A DNA stretch of 62,908 nucleotides from Candidatus Obscuribacterales bacterium (GTDB lineage Bacteria > Cyanobacteriota > Vampirovibrionia > Obscuribacterales > Obscuribacteraceae): the NCBI GenBank assembly GCA_019746975.1, contig JAIERK010000012.1, positions 1-62,908 on the forward strand, written 5' to 3'. Both the position numbers and the translations under genes were made by a program. Under the pieces are notes generated by a model, which was not told the origin of the DNA, did no database searches, and saw only the letters and a list, made by a program, of their open reading frames with translations. Of the stretch, positions 43,265-51,827 are shown piece after piece (the stretch's first letter is position 1; every line of letters starts with the position of its first letter).

Positions 43265-43828
43265 ATGAAAAAGGGGTTTGCAACCTTTCTCACCGCGCTA
43301 GCTGCCGTGGGTGCGAGCACCTTTGTTAGCGTTCCAGCTGCTCACGCACAAGGCGCCACCAATGTTAGCGAATTAACTGACGTTGTCGGCAACGAGTGGG
43401 CGTACAACGCTTTGAAAGAACTCGTCAACCACCCGTGTCACATATTAGTCGGTTATCCAGACAGAACTTACCGTGGTCAAAAATCCACAACACGTTTCGA
43501 ATTGGCTGCCGCACTTTATAAGTACGAGCAGTGCATCGTTGAGCGACTCAATCAAAAAGCTGACAAAGCTGACCTTGAAAAATTCGCCGCGTTGCTCGAA
43601 GAATTCCGTGGTGAACTCAACCAACTCAAAGCTCGCGTAAGCGATCTCGAAAGACGTATGAAACTTGTCGAAGACAAGAATGTCGAGCAAGACATGCGCC
43701 TCGCATATGCAGAGCGTCAAAAAGGCTTCCTTTGGGAGCGCGTAGTTAAGGGTACCTTCATCGATGTCAGAGACGTCGGGGTTGGTGTCGGTCGTGGTGC
43801 ACGCGCGATCTACGAATACTTGTTCTAA
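43265..43828 (+). CDS. SLH-domain coiled-coil envelope protein (porin N-terminus-like, no barrel)
   Basis: 187 aa from ATG 43265, chosen for AGGGAG ten bases upstream. Signal peptide (residues 1-~30, cut after AHA), one SLH motif (DVVGNEWAYNALKELV...GYPDRTYRGQKSTTRFELAAALYKY), then a coiled coil (~85-145). The layout equals the first third of cyanobacterial OprB/Som-type porins, where SLH binds peptidoglycan-linked polymer, but the beta-barrel is missing and the chain ends IYEYLF. It may tether the outer membrane by trimerising. Its own promoter and terminator and clean codon use suggest high expression. Confidence 0.85.
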   Translation: MKKGFATFLTALAAVGASTFVSVPAAHAQGATNVSELTDVVGNEWAYNALKELVNHPCHILVGYPDRTYRGQKSTTRFELAAALYKYEQCIVERLNQKADKADLEKFAALLEEFRGELNQLKARVSDLERRMKLVEDKNVEQDMRLAYAERQKGFLWERVVKGTFIDVRDVGVGVGRGARAIYEYLF

Positions 43829-43874
43829 GAGCTGGTTTCCAGCAAATTCTTGGACCTGACCTGATCTACGTGTC

Positions 43875-43909
43875 AACTCCCGTTGGCGATTTCGTCCGAC
43901 GGGAGTTTT
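43875..43909 (+). terminator. Intrinsic terminator of the SLH gene
   Basis: Stem AACTCCCGT / ACGGGAGTT with a 15-base loop, then TT. It lies 46 bases past the stop. Its 3' arm shows that the next gene cannot start at the upstream in-frame codon 43883. Confidence 0.85.
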
Positions 43910-43957
43910 GCATGCGATAATTTGGGTCACGAAATTCACCCACTGGTTCATGCAATT

Positions 43958-44782
43958 ATGAAAGACATGGTTCTCGCATCTGCTTTTCGAGCAGAGCTTG
44001 TTTTTGCCCTCGATATTCTGGAAGAGGCTGGTCGTCACGCGACCAAATACTTCGAGTCTGGTGTAGACGTCACTGCCAAGGACGATGGAAGTCCGGTGAC
44101 CCGCGCCGACAAGGAAATCGAGCAGATGATCCGCAGTGCGATCGAAGCCAAGTATCCGGAAGACGGAATTTTGGGCGAGGAAGAGCTCGAGAAGAAGGCT
44201 TTTCTGAAGTATCAGTCCGATGAGAGCGTCAACATGACTCGGCGCTGGATCGTAGATCCCATTGATGGGACCTACAACTTCGCCCGTGGTATTCCGATTT
44301 TTTCGACGCTCATTGCGTTGGAAGAGGGCAATGAGATTGTTGCCGGTGCCGTTTACAACCCAATCCTCAAAGAATTGTATTGGGCTGAAAAGGGAAAAGG
44401 TGCATTCAAAAACGGCGAACGAATTCATTGCTCGACCATCGATCGACTGGAGGACTGCCTGTTTAACTTTGGCGGTCCCGATCGAATTATGGCGGACGGA
44501 TTGTGGGACGGTTTTTGCCAATTGATAAAAACCACCTACAGGCAGCGTGGGTTCGGAGACTATCTCGGCTTTGCTCTTGTCTTCGAGGGCAAAGCTGAAG
44601 CGATGCTCGAGGTGGGAGTAAAACCTTGGGATCTGGCGCCGATGAAAATCCTGGTTGAAGAAGCGGGTGGCTGCTTTGTCGATCTCGCGGGCGGACATTC
44701 TGTTTATCAGGGCGGTTGCATAGTGAGCAATGGTCCTCTGGCACAGCAATTTCAACAAATTTTGTTGGCGGGCAGGAATTGA
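43958..44782 (+). CDS. Inositol monophosphatase family protein
   Basis: About 274 aa. Metal-dependent phosphatase: GSPVTRADKEIEQMI, ILGEEE, WIVDPIDGTYNFARGIP with the DP(I)DGT metal site, and KPWDLAPMKILVEEAGG. The family includes inositol-phosphatase, histidinol-phosphatase (HisN) and CysQ; the clade cannot be settled here, though HisN is common in this role. Start ATG 43958 (MKDMVLASAF) or ATG 43967; the frame opens at 43883 inside the preceding terminator. Confidence 0.9.
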   Translation: MKDMVLASAFRAELVFALDILEEAGRHATKYFESGVDVTAKDDGSPVTRADKEIEQMIRSAIEAKYPEDGILGEEELEKKAFLKYQSDESVNMTRRWIVDPIDGTYNFARGIPIFSTLIALEEGNEIVAGAVYNPILKELYWAEKGKGAFKNGERIHCSTIDRLEDCLFNFGGPDRIMADGLWDGFCQLIKTTYRQRGFGDYLGFALVFEGKAEAMLEVGVKPWDLAPMKILVEEAGGCFVDLAGGHSVYQGGCIVSNGPLAQQFQQILLAGRN

Positions 44783-44929
44783 TTGGGACCACGTCATGCG
44801 TAGCCCTTAACTCCGTGGTGCTTCGGCCCTGGTAATGAGTTAATCTGGTATCGCAATTTTTCGGATAAAAACAGTTGTCGATAAAGGCGAGGTCAGACAG
44901 TTCAGGACTGTTTTCTCGTTAAACGATGT

Positions 44930-44982
44930 ACAATGACAAGAACTTCTTATAGGCAGTTTTGATGCGCTGACCGCGTCAAAAC
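44930..44982 (+). promoter_or_regulatory. -10 element and long dyad ahead of the kinase operon
   Basis: TACAAT at 44930-44935 is a good -10; the -35 is weak. Downstream, GTTTTGATGCG-CTGAC-CGCGTCAAAAC (44956-44982) forms an 11-bp stem with one G-T pair, 22 bases before the first kinase start. It lacks a T-run, so it reads better as an operator or leader hairpin than as a terminator. Confidence 0.45.
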
Positions 44983-45004
44983 CGCTCAAGGCTCACCGTT
45001 AACG

Positions 45005-46153
45005 ATGGAAAAGACGAGCTGGTCAAAGACAATGCGTTTTCGCATGGCTCTTGCTATGAGCATCTCTGGGCTCATACCTATCGTCGTCTGCCATTTCATA
45101 GTTTTCGGGGTGACAGGGGAGATCTGGGAGAGTCTTGCACGATTGGCTCCCTGGTATGCGCCTCTGGTTGTTTTGCTGCTCGGCGTCAATTGGTTTCTCG
45201 CTGAGGTAATTTTAAAACCATTGAGCCGCTTGCTGCAGTCTACGACTCAGCTTGCGACTATGGATATCCGCCGACGATTGGAGGTTGATCCCAACGAGCC
45301 GGCCGAGACTCTGGAGCTGCGTAAATCGTTCAACAAACTCTTAAACAGGCTGGAGGAGTCGCTCAATATACAATGCCAGTTTGTCGCGGACGCCTCACAT
45401 GAGCTTCGTACACCTTTGACTTCGATTCAGGGTTACACCAAACTGCTACTGAGAAGAGGCTCTAATATCGATGCCAATTTGCTTGGTGAGGCGCTCCAGA
45501 CGGTGTCAGACGAGTCTGGTCGGTTGATTCGACTGGTATCCGATTTATTGCAGTTGGCTAGAGCCGACGCCGGTCAGGCAATTATCAGTCAGCTCGAGTT
45601 CATCGATTTGCGGGACGTTGTTGGCAGCGTCGAAGACACCGTGGTTATGGTGGCTCCCGAGCAGATTGAAGTACAGTTCATCATGCCTCAAACACCAATA
45701 ATGGTTAACGCTGATGCGGATCGGCTGAAGCAGGTTTTTCTCAATCTATCCAATAACGCCATCAAGGCTACTCAAGCCGGCGGCAAGGTGACCGTCACTG
45801 TTAGAAGCAGCGGAGAGCAGGCCATTATCAGAGTGATTGATACCGGAATTGGTATCGCTCCGGCAGACCAGCAAAGAATCTTCGATAGATTTTATCGGGT
45901 AGAACGAAGCCGAACGAGGAGCCGACTCTACGGCGGCGGCTCCGGACTGGGATTGGCGATCGCGCTGACGATCATCAAGGCTCACGGAGGCACCATCGAT
46001 CTGGAAAGCGAGCTGAACAAGGGCTCGACATTCACAGTGCGGTTGCCGATCGCCACAAAGAAAGACGAAATCAAACCGCTCGTCATCGCACCGGTTATGG
46101 AAGGGGAGAAAGAGGAAAGTAACAGCGTCGGTGCTATAGTTGACCCGGCCTGA
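45005..46153 (+). CDS. Sensor histidine kinase, canonical
   Basis: A 382-aa membrane kinase. Two transmembrane helices (~14-36 and ~47-69) with only about ten residues between, so it probably senses within the membrane. A HAMP-like linker, HisKA with phospho-acceptor His132 in ASHELRTPL, and a complete ATPase domain (N-box NLSNNAIKAT, DTGIGI, GGGSGLGLAI) follow. All catalytic residues are present. First gene of a three-kinase operon; no response regulator is adjacent. Confidence 0.95.
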   Translation: MEKTSWSKTMRFRMALAMSISGLIPIVVCHFIVFGVTGEIWESLARLAPWYAPLVVLLLGVNWFLAEVILKPLSRLLQSTTQLATMDIRRRLEVDPNEPAETLELRKSFNKLLNRLEESLNIQCQFVADASHELRTPLTSIQGYTKLLLRRGSNIDANLLGEALQTVSDESGRLIRLVSDLLQLARADAGQAIISQLEFIDLRDVVGSVEDTVVMVAPEQIEVQFIMPQTPIMVNADADRLKQVFLNLSNNAIKATQAGGKVTVTVRSSGEQAIIRVIDTGIGIAPADQQRIFDRFYRVERSRTRSRLYGGGSGLGLAIALTIIKAHGGTIDLESELNKGSTFTVRLPIATKKDEIKPLVIAPVMEGEKEESNSVGAIVDPA

Positions 46154-46192
46154 TTCATCCGATTGCAGAGAGCTAGTCGTCGCGACGCATCA

Positions 46193-47671
46193 ATGAAGCT
46201 TTTGTCAAAAGTGCTGATTCTTCTGGCAGTACCTCTGTCAGGAGAAGTTTTGCTTGTATCTTCGCTGCTCGGTCAGAACGCGGAGATTGAGCGAGAATCC
46301 CAGCGGATGGTACAAGCCAAAGCAATGAATCAGAGCCTTTTCTTTGTGCAGAGCTCTTACCTCAATGGTATCGCCCTTATGTACAAGGTCTCGATGAGCG
46401 GGAGCTATCAAGATCTAATTGAGTTCAATCGACTGATAGATCGGTTGCCTCGCCTGAACAAGATGGTTCGCAGGCAAGCCCAAGTCTGCGGGATTGAGCA
46501 TTCGAAGCCAATCGAGCGCCTGGAGGTGGTAAGCCGAGAGGTGCAATCGAAATTGCAATGCATACAACAAGCGGCGCTCAATTCTTCGGACATTGCGGCC
46601 GACTTGTCCGAGCTGAGCAAAGAGTTCGACCGCTCGAGACCGCTTTTGCGTATGTGTCTCGATGCGTTGAGCGAACTGATGGATTGGCAATGGCGACTTC
46701 AGAAGGATTCGGAAAGAAGACAGGTTCAATTGCACAACGCGGTGACGTCTACCTTGATCTGGGGCGGAATGCTCAATCTGGTGCTGGTAGTGCTCCTGGC
46801 TGTCTGGCTCAATCGGGTCACCATCAGTCGGCTCAAGTGCATAATGGCCAACGTCAAGCGCATCGGTCTCGAGCTGCCGCTAGTGCACACTGCTATGGGC
46901 AACGATGAGATAAGCGAGTTGGATCGTATTCTGCACCAGGTCTCGCGGTCACTTCTCGATGCTAGAGAAAAGGAGCGTGAAGCCGAGGCGACGCGCGAGG
47001 CCTTTTACTCCATGGTAACTCGCGAACTCAGAGTGCCACTGAATGCGGTGATAGCCGGTATTCTCCGGGTGGCTGCCGGTACTCTCGGTCTGGTATCGGA
47101 AAAAGCGAATAAAACGCTTCGCCTGGCGGCTGAGAACAGTCAACGAGCCCTCCAACTGATCAATGATTTTCTCGATCTACGTACTCTTGACGAAAAAAGT
47201 TTTGAACTCAAACTTGGTGAAGTCGATGCCTGTGAACTGATCGACTCTTGCATCCAGACGGTGTTGCCCCAAGCGCTCGAGAAGAAGATAACGCTGTCGA
47301 ACAATGCTTCGTCGTACGTCATAACCGCCGACAAAGTTAACCTCGGCAGGGTTCTAACGAATCTCTTGACCAATGCCATTAAGTTCTCTCCGCACAATAG
47401 CGAAATCACTGTTCGGCTGTCCACGGAAGCGGGCGTCGCCCGATTCGAAATTTACGATCAAGGCTCGGGAATACCAGCCGATCGAAAAGATGATGTTTTT
47501 GCTCGATTCAAGCAACTTCCGGGTGATCACGTACAGCAGGGCACAGGATTGGGATTGGCGATTTGCAAGCTCCTGGTCGAGCAGCATGGAGGCAGCATCG
47601 GCGTAAAAGACAACACTCCTCAGGGAAGTGTTTTTTACTTCACCCTTCCCTTGGAGTCAATATCGAAATGA
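46193..47671 (+). CDS. Histidine kinase paralogue A: phospho-acceptor His replaced by Arg
   Basis: 492 aa from ATG 46193, chosen because the start aligns with the paralogue downstream (MKLLSKVLILL vs MKVLQKTLILL). TM1 (~5-24), a ~160-residue helical extracytoplasmic domain, TM2 (~187-206), then a linker and HisKA. The H-box reads FYSMVTRELRVPL: Arg277 (codon CGC at 47021) stands where His belongs. The ATPase domain is intact, with NLLTNAIKF (~391-399), DQGSGI (422-427) and GTGLGLAI (450-457). It cannot autophosphorylate at the usual site but should bind ATP. 40 bases after the first kinase; overlaps paralogue B by four bases. Confidence 0.93.
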   Translation: MKLLSKVLILLAVPLSGEVLLVSSLLGQNAEIERESQRMVQAKAMNQSLFFVQSSYLNGIALMYKVSMSGSYQDLIEFNRLIDRLPRLNKMVRRQAQVCGIEHSKPIERLEVVSREVQSKLQCIQQAALNSSDIAADLSELSKEFDRSRPLLRMCLDALSELMDWQWRLQKDSERRQVQLHNAVTSTLIWGGMLNLVLVVLLAVWLNRVTISRLKCIMANVKRIGLELPLVHTAMGNDEISELDRILHQVSRSLLDAREKEREAEATREAFYSMVTRELRVPLNAVIAGILRVAAGTLGLVSEKANKTLRLAAENSQRALQLINDFLDLRTLDEKSFELKLGEVDACELIDSCIQTVLPQALEKKITLSNNASSYVITADKVNLGRVLTNLLTNAIKFSPHNSEITVRLSTEAGVARFEIYDQGSGIPADRKDDVFARFKQLPGDHVQQGTGLGLAICKLLVEQHGGSIGVKDNTPQGSVFYFTLPLESISK

Positions 47672-49131
47672 AAGTGCTGCAAAAGACCTTGATACTGCTG
47701 CTGATACCACTTCTCTTCGAAGCGGTATTGATAATCGTGCTAATCTTTCAAAGTACGCAACTTGAGGACGAAACCAGACGGATTCTGGCTCAAAGGTCGC
47801 TCGGTCAATCAGTTGCTCTGCTGTTTTCCGCGTATATGGCTGCGACCGATTCTGTGTACTGGCTACAGGGCAAGCCAAATTCGAGCAACCATGAGAAATT
47901 CCGCGCTTATATGCAACGGGTGCAGACGTTGCAAGTTGAAGCCCGTCGGCAAATTAAAGCGCACAATTTGGAAGGGCATCCCGCTGTTGCCAAGCTTCTT
48001 CGTGTGAGCGAATACGTCGGCTCTAAATTAGTCCCTTACAAGGAAATGATCGAAGAGCGTCGTGCCCTTACAGCAGATCAGATTATCGACCTTGTCAGGA
48101 ATTGCAACTCCATGACTCTAGTGCTCGACGAATGTGGACAGTCTGCGCGAGATCTTTGGGAATGGGAGCGCAAGCAGAGCCAGAATTCCGAGCGTCTTCA
48201 GAGAAGCAAGAAAGAGGCGATGCACACGACCCTTGTTGTCGGATTATTCGGCAATCTCCTCTTATCCGTACTAATGGCAGTCTGGTTCAATCACACTACG
48301 ATCACTCGTTTACGCCTCATCATGGGCAATGCCAGGCTGATTGGCAATCAAGCACCGCTTGTAGTATCGGTGGCCGGTCAAGATGAATTCAGTGAGCTGG
48401 ACTTGGTCCTTCATAAGGTCTCGGAGTTGATGGCGGAATCCAGGAAGCAGGAGCTCCAAGCAAAGACTATGAAAGAGGATTTCTATGCCATGGTGACCCA
48501 TGACTTGCGCTCACCAATCACCTCTGTCGGGGTTGCTTTGGAGCTGCTGCTCGACGGCGCTAAAGGACCGCTGTCCGACACAGCCATCGATGCCCTTTCC
48601 GAGTCGTCACGAAATCTGGAAAGAGTCTATCGGCTGGTTAATGATTTTCTCGATCTCCGCAAACTTGATGCCGAAGGCTTCGAGATTAACTTGAAACCCG
48701 TATCGGTTGAGCTAATCGTTGCTCAATGTACCGAGTCGATTGCTGATATAGTCCAAGAAAAAGCGCTGAGGCTCAAAGTAAGCGCTGATTCGATCTCGAT
48801 AAAGGCGGATGAAACCTCGCTCTCGAGGATTTTGTCGAACATTCTGAGTTTTGTCCTTGCCGGCGCAACTGACAAGGAGGAGGTGGAGATTAACGTTCGG
48901 CGTATTGAAAAACAGCCAGGAGCGCGATTCGAAGTGCGCAGTTTTGGTAAGTCTATTGAACCGTCCGAACGAGAAAATCTTTTTACAGCTTTTCAGACAT
49001 CTGCATCCACCGAGCGCTCTGGTCTGACTCTGGCGATTGCCAGATTGCTTGTAGAGCTGCATGGCGGGGAGATCGGCGTTGAGGAAAACAAGCCCTCGGG
49101 AAATATTTTCTGGTTTTCCATCCCGGAATAG
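47668..49131 (+). CDS. Histidine kinase paralogue B: His present, ATP-binding domain degenerate
   Basis: 487 aa from ATG 47668, in an ATGA overlap with paralogue A. Same layout: TM1, helical sensor region, TM2 (~187-207), HisKA, ATPase fold. The H-box FYAMVTHDLRSPI keeps His278. The ATPase boxes are lost: N-box reads SNILSFVLAGA without the Mg-binding Asn pattern, the G1 position is RSFGKSI instead of DxGxG, and G2 is SGLTLAIA instead of GTGLGLAI. ATP binding is unlikely, while phosphorylation in trans by paralogue A is plausible. No receiver domain is fused. Confidence 0.93.
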   Translation: MKVLQKTLILLLIPLLFEAVLIIVLIFQSTQLEDETRRILAQRSLGQSVALLFSAYMAATDSVYWLQGKPNSSNHEKFRAYMQRVQTLQVEARRQIKAHNLEGHPAVAKLLRVSEYVGSKLVPYKEMIEERRALTADQIIDLVRNCNSMTLVLDECGQSARDLWEWERKQSQNSERLQRSKKEAMHTTLVVGLFGNLLLSVLMAVWFNHTTITRLRLIMGNARLIGNQAPLVVSVAGQDEFSELDLVLHKVSELMAESRKQELQAKTMKEDFYAMVTHDLRSPITSVGVALELLLDGAKGPLSDTAIDALSESSRNLERVYRLVNDFLDLRKLDAEGFEINLKPVSVELIVAQCTESIADIVQEKALRLKVSADSISIKADETSLSRILSNILSFVLAGATDKEEVEINVRRIEKQPGARFEVRSFGKSIEPSERENLFTAFQTSASTERSGLTLAIARLLVELHGGEIGVEENKPSGNIFWFSIPE

Positions 49132-49147
49132 AGAGGTTTCAAATTCT

Positions 49148-49287
49148 ATGCCATCGAGGGAATGCCCAGGTGAGCAATGCACTTGAAGGAGGGTCAGGCG
49201 AGTATTCACTGGAATGAATAGAAACAGGTCTTCCAGTTATGCCCTCAAGGGAAATTGGTCGGACAAGTATTCGATGGAAGGATAAAA
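49148..49287. repeat. Imperfect duplicated segment after the kinase operon
   Basis: TATGCC(A/C)TC(G/A)AGGGAA occurs at 49148 and 49240, and a following block (GG(C/A)(G/C)(G/A)AGTATTC..TGGAA) recurs near 49191 and 49263. The middle differs in length. The spacing suggests a decayed ~90-bp duplication. Otherwise no gene in 49132-49328. Confidence 0.4.
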
Positions 49288-49328
49288 GGGTTTGTGTTCG
49301 AACCTGATTAGAAAAAATAACGGAGAGC

Positions 49329-50201
49329 ATGCACGCTAAAGATGAAATACAGCAAGGGCAGACTTCGCGGAAAAGGCGATGGATTCTCATCACGCTTGTC
49401 GGATTTGTCTGTGCCGGACTTGCTTTCGGTTGTTCACTTCTACTTGAGCGATATGTCGATTTGAACAAGGCAAGAGTATTCGGTCAAAAGATAATCGTCG
49501 AAGACTCATCTGAGCCCGACGCGTTAAAGGTATTTTTCATCGGTAACAGTCTGCTCTTCACGTCGTGCATGCCTTCACAGTTCGCCCACGTGTATAGCCA
49601 AAGATCCAAGCGTTCGCTTAAGGTCTGGCAGGTTGTATTCCCTGGCGAGACGCTCACCGGACATCTGAAAACGGGGGATGTGCAGAAGATTATGCGGTTC
49701 TATGGACCGTGGGACGTTGTGATAATTCAGGATGCCACCGTCGAGGTGCTCAAGAAACCGAGTTCTTTCGTTGTTGCCGCGAAGCAGCTTGTTACCTTGG
49801 CTCGGGAGAATGGTGCGAAGCCATATCTATTTTTGCCGTGGGCTCGAAATTGCGATTGCTCTCAGCAGACTTTGATATCTGATACCTACAACAATCTTGG
49901 CCGCGAGCTCGAGACCACGGTCATTCCCGATGGTGATCTATTGTTCGCCGGACAGAGAAAGTTTCCTGATTTGCATTTCTTCGGCAATGACAATTATCAT
50001 CCCAGTCACCTCGGGAGCTATTTCGGTGCGCTCTTGACCTATTACGTACTAACTGGTGACATGCCTGAAGACGTTTCGCGAAGCGTCCTGAATTCGAACG
50101 GACGAGTCGTTGTAGCAACGGTAGACGAGCGCAGTTATAGCGCCTGTATGGAGCTTCTGAAGATGTTTAGCAGCGAGAATACGGCAGGAGCAATCCGCTA
50201 G
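49329..50201 (+). CDS. Membrane-anchored SGNH/GDSL-like hydrolase
   Basis: A 290-aa protein with an N-terminal transmembrane anchor (~18-40) and an outward SGNH fold. The block I Ser is in FIGNSLLF (~70-77) and the block V region reads DNYHPSHLGSYFG (~218-230), with His and a preceding Asp. Such domains often act as O-acetyl transferases or esterases on cell-wall or exopolysaccharide sugars. It lies next to an MBOAT/SGNH pair on the opposite strand, so a shared polysaccharide-acylation role is inferred. GGAGAG is close to ATG 49329. Confidence 0.75.
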   Translation: MHAKDEIQQGQTSRKRRWILITLVGFVCAGLAFGCSLLLERYVDLNKARVFGQKIIVEDSSEPDALKVFFIGNSLLFTSCMPSQFAHVYSQRSKRSLKVWQVVFPGETLTGHLKTGDVQKIMRFYGPWDVVIIQDATVEVLKKPSSFVVAAKQLVTLARENGAKPYLFLPWARNCDCSQQTLISDTYNNLGRELETTVIPDGDLLFAGQRKFPDLHFFGNDNYHPSHLGSYFGALLTYYVLTGDMPEDVSRSVLNSNGRVVVATVDERSYSACMELLKMFSSENTAGAIR

Positions 50202-50225
50202 TCTGAAGATAAGAGGGAAACGAGA

Positions 50226-50396
50226 ATGCGAAAAAGACGCAATGATTTTGTGCAACCAGGGTGCGATCGATGCAAACCGTTGGTCCGGCGATTAGATACG
50301 CGAATGGCGGTGATACCGGTATCCGACACCTTTAGAGCTACCGTCTTGTTGATTTTAGAATTGGAAATAGATGAATGTTGGTGTCACGTCCGGTGA
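50226..50396 (+). CDS. Doubtful 56-aa ORF overlapping the MBOAT 3' end
   Basis: MRKRRNDFVQPGCDRC... with GAGGGAAA six bases before ATG 50226. The last ~42 bases overlap the convergent MBOAT gene. CDRC and CWC pairs are notable, but no family fits. The good ribosome site is the only support. Confidence 0.25.
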   Translation: MRKRRNDFVQPGCDRCKPLVRRLDTRMAVIPVSDTFRATVLLILELEIDECWCHVR

Positions 50397-51818
50397 GAAG
50401 ATAAGAAGCATCGCGATCAACACGGCCAGGTACGCTGGTTTGAAGCCTGGCAGCCATGCCGGCTCGGCCATGATTCCAGGCTTTTCTTTCGAGTGTGATA
50501 GCACGACCTGCATCACCCACATTGCGATCAGCACAATCGGAAGTATCGGATAAATGATGGCACCATTCGTGTTCATAATCGCCGGTTGCCAGTTAGCGAG
50601 CCCATCGGCCGCGGGCAGGAGATTGAACATTTTTCCGATGATCTGGCATGCTTCCGGAATATTATTGGCTCTGAATATGGCTAAACCCAATGCATGTGCA
50701 TTAAATGTAAGTGCGACGCCGAATATGTGAAAGAGCTTTGTTTCTACGATGCTGTTCAACCATTTGCTGCGTGCAACGACGTGCCTCCAAATTCGGTGAA
50801 GCACCAGGACCACGCCTACATAGAAGCCCCAGACGACGAAGTGTGGCGCGGCTCCGTGCCAGAGTCCTCCGAGCGTCATAGTGATAGCCAGATTGATGCA
50901 GGTGCGGATTTCTCCATGCCGACTTCCTCCCATTGGAATGTAGAGGTAGTCCTTCAACCATGTCGACAATGTAATGTGCCAGCGCTTCCAGAACTCGCTG
51001 TAAGATCCCGAGAGATACGGTAGTTTGAAGTTGAGCGGCACCTTGATTCCGAACAACATGGCAGAACCGCGGGCGATATCAGTGTAACCGGAGAAGTCGA
51101 AATAGACCTGGAAAGTAAAAGCCCACGTCGCCAACCAGAAGTCTGCTCCAGTCAGCATATCCGGATGAGCGAAGCAGCGGGTGACGGCGATTCCGAGCGT
51201 ATCTGCAATGACGACTTTCTTGAAGAGACCGAAGACGATGAGCTCCATCGCCGTGTTGAAATCTTTCAGATTCAGCTTATGTTCTTCGCGAAGCTGCGGA
51301 ATGAAGTCCTGATAACGCTTGATGGGACCGGCGATCTGAGTGGGAAAAAAGCTGGGAAACAGAGCAAATTCGATGAAGGATTTGACCGGCTTGTCGCCTC
51401 GATAAATGTCGACCAGGTAGTGGATGAATTCGAATACAAAGAATGAAATGCCCAGCGGCAGCAGGATTTCCCACGATATGATCGGCAACTGGTGAAGCCC
51501 TGCTGCCTTGAAAACATCGTTCAAAACATCTCGGGTCATATAGAAGTATTTGAAATACCCGAGCACGAGCAAATTGGTTGCCACAGCGAGGAAGAGCCAT
51601 TTACCTTTGTTTCGCTCGCTTCTATCGATCAAAAATCCGAATAGATAATTTATCGCGGTGAGTGCAAAAATCAAAACACCGTAGATTGGTTTCCAAAACA
51701 TGTAAAACACGTAACTGGCGACCAGGAGCATTGGTGTACGCCACTTCTTTGGCGCCAACCAAAATAGGAGCACCGTTATCGGAAGAAAGATCAAATATGC
51801 AACACTGTTGAACAGCAT
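50355..51818 (-). CDS. MBOAT family membrane O-acyltransferase (AlgI-like)
   Basis: A 487-aa polytopic protein with about 10-12 membrane segments. FDFSGYTDIARGSAMLFGI and FWKRWHITLSTWLKDYLYIPMGG are AlgI/DltB signatures, and the catalytic His lies in LGGLWHGAAPHFVVWG. The family moves acyl groups across the membrane to alginate, cellulose, teichoic acid or other polymers. AGGAG lies before ATG 51818. It is nine bases after the SGNH partner gene, so the pair is one operon. Confidence 0.95.
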   Translation of the reverse strand: MLFNSVAYLIFLPITVLLFWLAPKKWRTPMLLVASYVFYMFWKPIYGVLIFALTAINYLFGFLIDRSERNKGKWLFLAVATNLLVLGYFKYFYMTRDVLNDVFKAAGLHQLPIISWEILLPLGISFFVFEFIHYLVDIYRGDKPVKSFIEFALFPSFFPTQIAGPIKRYQDFIPQLREEHKLNLKDFNTAMELIVFGLFKKVVIADTLGIAVTRCFAHPDMLTGADFWLATWAFTFQVYFDFSGYTDIARGSAMLFGIKVPLNFKLPYLSGSYSEFWKRWHITLSTWLKDYLYIPMGGSRHGEIRTCINLAITMTLGGLWHGAAPHFVVWGFYVGVVLVLHRIWRHVVARSKWLNSIVETKLFHIFGVALTFNAHALGLAIFRANNIPEACQIIGKMFNLLPAADGLANWQPAIMNTNGAIIYPILPIVLIAMWVMQVVLSHSKEKPGIMAEPAWLPGFKPAYLAVLIAMLLIFSPDVTPTFIYFQF

Positions 51819-51827
51819 GGTGCTCTC

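Noticed and set aside
46193..47671. R277 as a simple sequencing error for His (CGC vs CAC)
   Set aside because: Not excluded, but the complementary loss in the adjacent paralogue makes a real split more likely; kept as a finding with this caveat.
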